A program made the position numbers and the translations under genes. Shown piece by piece: positions 55,568-64,000 of a stretch of DNA of 64,000 nucleotides (its first letter is position 1; every line of letters starts with the position of its first letter). The notes below the pieces were generated by a model. It did not search any database. It had not been told where the DNA came from and worked only from the letters and a program-made list of their open reading frames with translations. Source of the stretch: Podochytrium sp. JEL0797 (taxonomy: Eukaryota; Chytridiomycota; Chytridiomycetes; Chytridiales; Chytriomycetaceae); the NCBI GenBank assembly GCA_027596195.1, contig JADGJG010000003.1:62001-126000 (forward strand), read 5' to 3'.

Positions 55568-56665
55568 TCAAGCACCCCACACCTTGAAGTGGTTGGGTGT
55601 CTCGGATCCTGTAATCTTGTCAAGTCCCTTGATGCGGTGGCTCAAAAAGTCCCACACGGCAGGCGTCTCCTTGGAAGAGAAACGGATGACGCACCCAACA
55701 ATCTCATCCATGTCATGGCCTTCACAGTAGCACTCGCACAAGTCCTTTCGGCGCAAACGAGAGAGAGACCATGCGAATTCTTTGGGGTCCAAAGTCGACG
55801 TGTGGGCGCTGATGGCGACATTTTCAAACTCGGCCACCGCGGCATCAACGAGAGACTTGACTCTTGGGCCAAGCATCACCAAGGATCCAAGACAAGTGGC
55901 GCCAAAGGCATCTTTTTCGGACTCAGGACCCAGCAACCAGGCGTCCCTGGCGACCGTCTTGAACTTGTTAGGCGATGATTCGCAGTGGCAAGCGACGCGT
56001 AGATCGACGCGACTCTCGTAACGCGCAAACTGCCAGGCCTCGTGGGTCGATGCCTGGATACGGCCGGCACACATCCAGTCGAGGAAGACAAGCGAGCCCT
56101 CCTTCTCAATCAACATGGTTTGGTCGCTGATGAAGTTGGCCTCGCAGAAAGGAACGACCGGGTCGGGAAGAACGCAGAGAAGTGAGTCCTTGGCAATGTG
56201 TCCGCGCACACTTTGGAGCGTGTTTCCCTTGTCCTTTTTTTTGAACACCTTGGTCGAGCCCTGAAACAAAACGATGTCAGAATTCCAACTTCACCAGCGT
56301 GAAAACACAGCAATCGCAATCACCTGTGTCAACAGAGCGAGCGAAGCACCACCATCCACCACAACCTTAAGATCAACAACGTCTCCGCCAACAAGACCTC
56401 CTCCGAACGACAACATGAACACATCCCTATGCTTCTGGGTTCTCTGGCCCTTCGGGGACATGAGTCGCAGCGGGTACGTGCAGCTGAGAGTTTCGAGGGA
56501 AGGGCCGGACATATGGATGCGTCCCTCCTGGAATGGCTTGTTCTTTTCCTGCAGCCAGTTCTCCTGGAGGAACGTGGTTTGGTTCTTGGTCTCCTCTTTC
56601 TTGGGAGGTGTGGTTGTGGGTTGCGCTTGCATCGTCGATTCAGGGGACATTTTGTTGGCTTTCAT
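55568..56665 (-). CDS. ureD: Urease accessory protein UreD (UreH)
   Basis: Predicted 344 residues, exons 56665-56324 and 56260-55568 (sum divisible by three). Acts with UreF and UreG to insert nickel into urease. Family signatures: TYPLRLMSP, then MLSFGGGLVGGDVVDLKVVV and the segment spanning the intron, LALLTQGSTKVFK. After it come LLCVLPDPVVPFCEANF, SLVFLDWMCAGRIQ and EAWQFARYESRVDLRV. The length and domain order are normal for fungal UreD. The start at 56665 (MKANKMSPES) or the internal Met (56650) are both possible. No urease or other accessory gene is in the window. It sits alone inside the GH76 cluster, convergent with F. Confidence 0.88.
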
Positions 56666-57029
56666 TTCGATTGGCTGTTTCAGTTTTTGTGGGCAGAAAC
56701 TCACCAATGAGTCAGACCGAGAATGGAAATCTGAGTCACATGCGCAAGTGAACGAATTCAGGCTTGGATGATGACATTTCCTCCTTTCATATCTCGATAT
56801 CGGTGATTGATGGCCTTGCCTTGCCTTGCCAGTTATCCCGAACCCTCCCTCCCTCCGCTGCCAACCGCAAATTGTGCAAACCGCGGGTTGCCCAGGCGTG
56901 AGTCACAAGAAGAATTTCTCACCGAATGGGTCGCATTACTCATCAATTGGGGTCCAACAGAGAACACAACTACACAGCACTATTTTGCACTAATTTATTT
57001 TCACTTATTTACAAAGAAGAAAAGAGAAC
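56666..57029. other. Gap between ureD and GH76 G
   Basis: About 360 bp holding the ureD promoter and the 3' flank of GH76 G. The short direct repeat GGCCTTGCCTTGCCTTGCC (56812-56830) is the only structure noticed. No gene seen. Confidence 0.45.
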
Positions 57030-58549
57030 TTAGAGAAGGGCGGAGAACAACAATCCGAAAACACAGACGGCTTCGACAAGCCCCAACCCTGGGTGACGGT
57101 CGTCCCTCGCTGAAGATAGCAACAGACCCGTCGTATTGCCTGCCACATTTGAATTCACTGCAACAGCGCCCGTCACTCCAGAACTGATGGAAATCATCGC
57201 GTTCAACAAAGCTACGGCTTCGAACTGGTCGCGAACGTTCAAACCGTCGGGCTGCAAGAGAGTCCACGCGGTGCCGGCTCCAAAATTGCGCATACACGCC
57301 CAGTTGGAATCGCAGTTGCCGAGAACGACAGCAGCATTGGCCTTCATGATGGAGACGATGGAGCCTCGCACTCCCGAATCACTTGTGGCCTTGAACAAGT
57401 ACGACAAGCCCTTGTACACCGCAAAGTTGTATCCACATGGGTCCTTTTGGCATGCGGTTGGTCCGAGACCTCCACTTGACAAAAGGAAGATGTTCTTGAG
57501 ACCCTGGAAGGCCTTGGTGGCCTCGTCCACTTGACCCATGGCCGAAAGCGCCGTGATGACCTCACCATACTCGTATGAATACGCAGCATTGCTGATGGTG
57601 CAGCCGTTGGTCATGATGTTGTCGTAAATGGCGTAACCTCCGTTGCCGTCGTCCACAACGAGTCCGGACGACTTGAGCCAAGCCCAAATCTGGTTAACCT
57701 TGTCATTTTGTCCCAGACGGGCACCGAGATCCATCATTTGGACGTTCGTGATGGTGGACTTGAGATACGGGTTTGAAGCGCTTGGGTCGCGGTCTCTGCT
57801 CCTGTTTTGGGGTGTGAGTGACGCCGGTAACCACCCGCAAAAACACCCCGAAATAAACAAACCAGAAAATTCCACCGCCACACTGACTATCCCAACTCAT
57901 CCAAACTTCATCAAAAGTCTTTTGAGCCAAGCTGGCAAGGGTGCCATCTCCAGTCGCTTCTGCTCCAGATTGACCTGCGGCGTCGCCCGAGTAAGAACCA
58001 AGACGCTTGAAAACACAAGAATACGAAATTGGAACTTACTCGCAAGGCCCCACCAAGCGATATCATCGTTCCATCTCGTGTCTTGAACTTGATCAGCACT
58101 GAATCCACCAAGAAAGTCGCCGTTTCCAGCCGCCGAGGACATCATATTCCCTTGGGCAAATCCATTGTTGCTCGAGTCGCCACTTGCAATTGAGTATTGG
58201 AAAAATAACTGTGGGGTTGAAGTGTGGTCAAAAATCGCGCACACTGAGGGTTCGGGTTAAACGCACGTCGTTGTATTGTCCAGACTCGTGCCATTGTACC
58301 ACCCAACGGCCAGAAGGGTCCTGTTCCGTCCAGGAGCCCTTGCCTTCCACATTGGGACCGTTGAAATACTGCTGTAGGGGACCCATGGCGGCTTTAGCGG
58401 CAGCTTTTACGGCATCTAAACGCGACGAGAACGCGAGTTAGGTGAGGTTTGTGAGTCAACTTTCTGGCTGTGATCTCACTTGTGTCTCCGAGGTCAAGAT
58501 TTTGCGCTAGGGCACACGCGGCAAGAGAAATGAGCGCGAGAAGGTGCAT
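57030..58549 (-). CDS. GH76 family protein G
   Basis: Only complete GH76 gene on the minus strand here. Start 58549, signal peptide MHLLALISLAACALAQN. Introns after LDLGDT, SGQYND, WWGLAS and at IFW (donor GTTTGT). Landmarks: AAKAAMGPLQQYFNGPNVEG, TRWNDDIAWWGLAS, SRDRDPSASNPYLKSTITN, NDKVNQIWAWLKSSGLVVDD, SYEYGEVITALSAMG, CGYNFAVYKGLSYLF, LLQPDGLNVRDQFEAVALLN. The final part (LVEAVCVFGLLFSALL) is a hydrophobic GPI-type end after a short linker. Belongs to the E-I subgroup; inversion relative to E, F, H and I implies a local rearrangement after duplication. Confidence 0.86.
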
Positions 58550-59186
58550 ATTCGGTTTGATCTTGTGGAAGCTTGATGCATTGTGAAAATGAGAAGCAGT
58601 TCTCGCCCACATGTACTGAAATAGTAGACTGCACCTCTTTCTTTTTCGAATGAATCTAGCAGTGTGAAAGCAAACTGGGTGCAACTTGGAGGCTGTCGAT
58701 TGAGTCATTTCGAAATGAACGATTTCCGCGAATTGCAAGCGGTGGCTGATTTACCCTTGCTGGGTATGGGTGTTGGCGCAACGATATATTGTAGCGGGCT
58801 AAAGCAGAATTTATACTTACCTTAGTCTTTTGATAGATCGACGGACGCGTTTTGAGCCCTGAGTTTCGAACTGTTTCGATACTGTGACACGCCGGACGTT
58901 ATTCATTGCCAAGACGCAAGAAATGAATTGTTCTGCCTGTTATTCATTTAGTAGGCGCTTATCACGCCATATTCCTTTTTTCGATGCCGGGACCTGTAGG
59001 TGGAGTTCATTTTCTGTCGATTCTTTCTCTGAATTGGTACAGTCGCGTCGAAAAATTGGAATCTTGCATTGAATGAGTTGAATCATGAGTCACGTTGGCT
59101 GTTGAGCCTGTGGTGACAAAGAAAAAAGTTGAAATAATTCATCGTTGGCATCTGTGGCACCCAGCCGCATTCACAGAATCACATCA
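58550..59186. other. Divergent promoter region between GH76 G and H
   Basis: About 640 bp between divergent starts, so both promoters may be shared or adjacent. I see no gene. No obvious palindrome or repeat. Confidence 0.4.
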
Positions 59187-61010
59187 TGAATCTCCTCGCG
59201 CTCTGCTTTCTGGCGTTGGGCGCTATGGCGCAAAGTCTTGATCTCGGCAATCCAAGTAAGCGACCGCTGGAGGACTCCCGTCTGGACAATGTCTGAACAT
59301 CGAAAACAGGTGCCGTCCGAGCCGCAGCCGCAGCTGCCATGGGCCCTCTGCAGCAGTATTTTACCGGTCCGAATATCGAAGGCAAGGGATCCTGGACGGA
59401 GCAAACGTCATCAGGTCGTTGGGTGGTCCAATGGCATGAATCAGGAATCTATAACGACGTAAGCCCTCAGCGCTCATTTCTCAAAGTTTCTGATCGTTCA
59501 CCTCTTCATCAGCTTTTCTATCAATATGCGCTTGCAAGTGGAGACTCCAGCAACAACAACTTTGTGCGTTCCAACGTGATTGCTTCGGCGGCGGGTAATG
59601 GAGACTTTCTTGGCGGATTCAGCGCGTCCCAATCACAAGATACGAGATGGAATGACGATATCGCGTGGTGGGGCCTAACAAGTAAGTTCATTTTTGCCCA
59701 GTGTTTTCGCGATACTCATTTGCCTCACGCGCAATTATTCCAACAGGCCAGTCCGGGGCCGAAGCAACTGGTGATGGTACACTTGCCAGTTTGGCGTCAA
59801 ACACGTTCAATGAAATTTGGATGAGTTGGGATACTCAGTGCGGTGGTGGGATCTACTGGTTTGTTTTTGTTTGTTGGAAATTCCGTTCGGTACTCAAACC
59901 TTAGATAGGAGCAGAGACCGCGATGCCAGTGCTTCCAACCCATACCTCAAAAGCACTATTACCAATGTTCAAATGATGGATCTCGGTGCGCGTCTGGGAC
60001 AAACTGACAAGGCGAACCAAATTTGGAGCTGGCTCAAGTCGTCTGGACTTGTTTCGGACGACGGAAACGGCGGCTACGCCATTCGCGACAACATCATGAC
60101 CAACGGGTGCACTCTCAGCAATACGGCGTTTTCTTATGAGTACGGCGAGGCCTTGACTGCTTTGAGCATTATGGGAAATATCGATGAAGCTACCAAGGTC
60201 TTCAACGGGCTCAAGAACATCTTCACCATCTCCAATGGTGGTATCGGGCCAGCTCAGTGCTCAAAAGATCCATGTGGGTACAATTGGCCAGTGTATCGAG
60301 GCCTCTCTCACCTCTTCCGAGCCACTGGTGACTCGGGAGTCAAGGGCTCCATCGCGGCTATCATGAAAGCCAACGCGGCGGTCGCTCTTGCCAACTGTGA
60401 CTCCAACTGGTCGTGCATGCGCAGTTTTGGTGGTGGTGCCGCGTTTACGCTCTTGCAACCTGATGGACTCAACGTACGCGATCAGTTTGAGGCCGTGTCC
60501 TTGTTGACTGCGATGATTTACATTAGCGCCGGATCGAGCGGACTTGGGGGTGTTTCTACAAGTGGAAAAACGGGAAGCGCTCCTGCAGCTGCAAATTCAC
60601 CTGCAGCGACGCCAGCGACATCTGACTCTGCAGGTGCGCTTACTTCCCCAGCCTCTTCTGGTGCACTCTCTTCGCCCACCTCCTCGGCAGTTGCGCATTC
60701 TTCAACCACTTCCTCGGCAGCTGCGCTTTCTTCGGAATCCACTTCCAACAAAACTGAAACGATTTCACTCTCAGCATCCGGGACCGCAAGCGCAAGCTCG
60801 AATAGCAACGCATCAGAAACTGCTCACAGTCAAACGGCGAGCCTCACTTCAGCTGCCACGTCGACATCGGCATCGAACTTCACCTCCTTGAGTACTTCGA
60901 CCTCTTCCGCACCCCAATCGACGACCGTCAATGCGACGACGACATCCGACGCGACGCTACATTTTCTTGTCGACTATGCGATCACGTCTCTTTTCCTTTT
61001 CCTTTTGTAG
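59187..61010 (+). CDS. GH76 family protein H with long Ser/Thr stalk
   Basis: Signal peptide MNLLALCFLALGAMAQS. Four introns at the E-I subgroup positions, the fourth with donor GTTTGT at IYW. Landmarks: AAAAAMGPLQQYFTGPNIEG, DTRWNDDIAWWGLTS, CGGGIYW, SRDRDASASNPYLKSTITN, QTDKANQIWSWLKSSGLVSD, CGYNWPVYRGLSHLF, LLQPDGLNVRDQFEAVSLLT. After the enzyme domain comes about 140 residues of Ser/Thr/Ala (from about 60540), likely heavily O-mannosylated and lifting the enzyme off the membrane. It ends LHFLVDYAITSLFLFLL, a GPI-type signal. The enzyme domain is normal; the stalk is not found in E, F or G. Confidence 0.87.
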
Positions 61011-61112
61011 TAATAATTTCTTAGTAGTTAACTGATAATGAATTAAGATATATGTTTCTGTTTGTAACTTTCATTTGTTCATTGTGAGTGAAAAAAAACG
61101 CCACCAGCAAAC

Positions 61113-63105
61113 ATGATCGCAACAACATCACTTGTGGTCCTTACAATCGCCCTCGCCGTAATGCACACCTCTGCGCAGCAGAGCTTGAATCTCGGCGATA
61201 AAGGTGCCAGCATTCTCTGCTTCCGTTTTTTCTCAACCATTTCATCGCCTAGCCGCTGTCCTGGCAGCCGCAAAAGCAGCCATGGGTCCACTGCAAGCAT
61301 ACTTTGTCGGACCTAACATTGAAGGAAAAGGTGCCTGGACAGAGCAAACGTCTTCTGGCCGATGGGTTGTTCAATGGCATGAGTCTGGACAATATAACGA
61401 CGTTAGTCACGTGTTTATTTTTCGGAGCGACTCACCGGGCTCACCGGGCTCACCCGATGTCCAATGAACTGTTTTTTTGCGTATCACATGCATGCAGATT
61501 ATTTACCAATACGCGCTTGCGAGTGGAGACTCGAGCAACAATGGGTTTGCGCATTCCAACTTGATTGCCTCGGCGGCAGGAAACGGCGACTTTCTTGGTG
61601 GATTCAGCGCGGGTCAATCTCAAGATACGAGATGGAACGATGATATCTCGTGGTGGGGCTTGGCCAGTAAGTTCATTTTCGTTGTTGCGATTCACCCACA
61701 GATCTCACGTGGAATAATTTCAAAAGGTCAATCCGGAGCAGAAGCAACTGGCGACGGAACCCTTGCGAGCTTAGCATCCAAGACTTTTGATGAGGTGTGG
61801 ATGAGCTGGGATAGTCAGTGTGGCGGTGGGATTTACTGGTTTGTTTCCGATGCCCTTTGTTTATTAAGACCTCGACTCACTCACACCAAAAACAGGAGCA
61901 GAGATCGCGACCCCAGCGCATCAAACCCGTACCTCAAGTCAGTCATCACCAACGTCCAAATGATGGACCTCGGCGCGCGGTTGGGAAAATCCGATCAAGT
62001 CAACCAAATCTGGAGCTGGCTCAAGTCCTCCGGACTCGTAGTGGACGATGGAAACGGAGGATACACCATCTTTGACAACATCAAAACCAATGGTTGTGCC
62101 ATCAGCAACTTTGTCTATTCCTACGAATATGGCGAGGCTATCACGGCGTTATGCATTATGGGCAACGTTGGAGAGGCGACCAAAGTTTTCAACGGGCTCA
62201 AGAACACTTTTGTGGATTCGAATGGCGTTCTCGGACCCATCGGTATTTGTGTCAAGGATCCCTGTGGGTACTCTTGGCCAGTATACAAGGGCTTGGCGCA
62301 TCTGTTTCTCGCCACAAGCGATGCCGGTACCAAAAGCTCAATTGCGGCTATTATGCAAGCTACAGCTGGGGTCGTGCTCGCTCACTGTGATTCGAACTGG
62401 GCGTGCATGCGCAATTTTGGAGCTGGCACCGCGTGGACGCTCTTGCAGCCGGATGGGTTGAACGTGAGGGATCAAATTGAGGCCGTCGCGTTCTTGAGTG
62501 CCATGATTGCCATCAGTGCTGGGGCTAGCGGGTCAGTGAAGGTTGCGGGTGGTGGTAGTGGAAACGCGACTCCTTCGCCATCTTCTATCTCCATTGCCCC
62601 TACTACAGCAATTATTGAAACTACGCCGTCTCCAAAGATTCCAACAACAGCTTCCATCTTTATTACGACGGCAATTATCTTGACAACACCGCCGCCTCTG
62701 ACGACTCCATCGGTGATTGCAGGCAGCGAGAAGGTTGCGAACACTGCTGCCAATTCGATTACAAGGATCACTGATATTACTTCGGAATCTTCTTCCAGCT
62801 CCGTGCTAAGCTTTCTTGCGTCAATAACCACAACTGCGACGAGCTCTCTTGCGGCAAATCCCATCACCTCTGAAGCAAGTTCCCTCGCGACAACGGCCGC
62901 CAACTTAACAAGTACCCTCATGGCAACGGAAGCCACCTCACTTATTTACCTCATTACAACGGCCAGCAACTCAAGAAGTTCCGTTGAGACAACCGCCACC
63001 AGCTCAATCACCTCTATTGTAACTACTCAAACAACTACGTCGAGTTCCATTGAAATATTGGTTGGAAAAGGAGCGCTTGTGATTCTTTGGGTTGTTGGAA
63101 TGTGA
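61113..63105 (+). CDS. GH76 family protein I with very long Ser/Thr/Ile stalk
   Basis: Signal peptide MIATTSLVVLTIALAVMHTS. Introns after LNLGDK, SGQYND, WWGLAS and IYW (GTTTGT donor); the second donor is GTTAGT. Landmarks: AAKAAMGPLQAYFVGPNIEG, DTRWNDDISWWGLAS, CGGGIYW, SRDRDPSASNPYLKSVITN, KSDQVNQIWSWLKSSGLVVD, CGYSWPVYKGLAHLF, LLQPDGLNVRDQIEAVAFLS. The C-terminal 195 residues (from about 62520) are Ser/Thr/Ala with many Ile and Pro, longer than the stalk of H. The end ILVGKGALVILWVVGM is hydrophobic but short, so GPI attachment is likely, not certain. Substrate inferred only from the family. Confidence 0.86.
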
Positions 63106-63397
63106 AAGACTTAACTATTTCCTTTGCGGAATTCTGTCATAATATATATAGTTCCCGAATATGCGAGATTGCTTCTCCCTTCCATATTGTAATCCTGATT
63201 TTTTTTCTTTTCGCGATTGTGCCCAGGCAAAAATGATTGCCCAGTCAAAGCCCCCATTTTGAAGATCACGGGATGCGGCTAAAGGACGGGTGTGCCTTAG
63301 GGTGGGATCCAGATACTGCTAGGTGTTCTCTAATAATTATTGGAGCAAGCAGGGTGCGAGATCCGCAGGTCGCGGCTTTCAGTTTATATTCTTCCGA
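63106..63397. other. Gap upstream of GH76 J
   Basis: About 290 bp, AT-rich near 63140 (ATAATATATATAG). No gene seen. Confidence 0.4.
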
Positions 63398-64000
63398 ATG
63401 ACTCGCAGTTATAAATGCCGAAATTTCCGTCACGCCATATCTCTAAATAGTCTCGAAACTATTTACCAAATATTAAACAGCTTTCGCGTGATACTCGCAA
63501 GCCTATTTCCTTTCATCCTCGTTGCCAACGCACAGTCGACACTTAACCTCGACGACCACAGTTGAGTTATACAATATCAAAAGGCGCGGCCATACTAATA
63601 ACTGTGTGAAATTTATAGGTGCAGTTCTTGCGGCCGCCAAAGCAGCCATGGGACCGCTGCAGCAATACTTCAATGGGCCCAATGTTGAAGGAAAGGGTGC
63701 CTGGACGGAACAGAAGGGAAACAGATGGGTTGTTCAGTGGCATGAGAGTGGAATGTATCAAGATGTGAGTTTGTGCTCTTGGTGGTTTGACTCTTGGACG
63801 ACCATTCACCAAAATACGCGTTGCATTCAGATCTTTTACCAATACGCTCTCGCAAGTGGAGACGAGAGCAACAATGCCTTCGTGACCGGCAACATGATCG
63901 CGTGTGACGACGGGAATGGGAACTTTTTGGGCGGGTTGAACCCGAATCTTCCTGAAGACACGAGGTGGAATGACGATATTTCGTGGTGGGCATTGTCGAG
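63398..64000 (+). CDS. GH76 family protein J, 5' part (runs off window end)
   Basis: ATG at 63398 gives MTRSYKCRNFRHAISLNSLE and a hydrophobic stretch (RVILASLFPFILVANAQS) that starts some 30 residues in, so the signal may be longer than in the paralogues or the true start lies further in. Introns after LDDH and after GMYQD (about 63763-63831). Landmarks: AAKAAMGPLQQYFNGPNVEG, NRWVVQWHESGMYQD, YQYALASGDESNNAFVTGNM, GNFLGGLNPNLPEDTRW and catalytic NDDISWWALS at the window end. The DGNGNF loop and NPNLP segment resemble D and the left-end gene more than E-I. The missing 3' half prevents typing its C-terminus. Confidence 0.82.

Noticed and set aside
1..64000. CRISPR arrays, insertion sequences or bacterial operons
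   Set aside because: Introns throughout, eukaryotic families and no repeat-spacer or transposase pattern were seen.

Overview
This is a eukaryotic, almost certainly fungal, nuclear contig segment. It has short GT-AG introns (mostly 45-75 bp), dense genes on both strands, AATAAA-type poly(A) signals and GPI-anchored secreted wall enzymes. Early-diverging fungi, most likely Chytridiomycota, fit best: there are large tandem GH76 and PacC/RIM101-type families together with long cyclic-nucleotide-binding proteins of a kind found in flagellated lineages. The phylum is an inference, not a demonstration.

Layout. (1) 1-750: 5' part of a GH76 (Dfg5/alpha-1,6-mannanase-like) gene on the minus strand. 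(2) 987-6202: one long multi-exon gene joining a tropomodulin-like leucine-rich-repeat domain, acidic and Thr/Val/Glu repeats, hydrophobic segments and a glycosidase-like region. (3) 6498-10145: a casein kinase 1 and a TMEM70/186/223-like mitochondrial protein, both minus. (4) 10835-17686: four tandem PacC/RIM101-type C2H2 zinc-finger genes. (5) 17743-24015: two tandem proteins, each with two cyclic-nucleotide-binding-like domains. (6) 24926-32210: a zinc-finger-less relative, a small mitochondrial-like protein and three more PacC-like genes. (7) 32404-36552: two GH76 genes flanking a decayed SRPBCC gene. (8) 36657-47823: a CorA Mg2+ transporter, three tandem 7TM proteins, a ZCCHC10-like zinc-knuckle protein, ribosomal protein eL6, an inverted 7TM pseudogene and an unrelated 7TM protein. 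(9) 48037-64000: seven GH76 genes (the last cut by the window end), with a UreD-type urease accessory gene among them.

The window therefore holds eleven GH76 genes. All keep the adjacent Asp-Asp catalytic pair in an NDD(I/V)xWW context, but their C-termini diverge: GPI tails, long Ser/Thr stalks, and in one case a transmembrane helix followed by a Gly/Arg-rich cytoplasmic tail. The seven PacC-like genes fall into two groups defined by different short C-terminal motifs, and a gene without fingers shares one of these motifs. A working idea (inference) is that pH-type regulators, surface receptors and wall-mannan-processing enzymes have expanded side by side. Nothing in the sequence proves that the clusters regulate one another.
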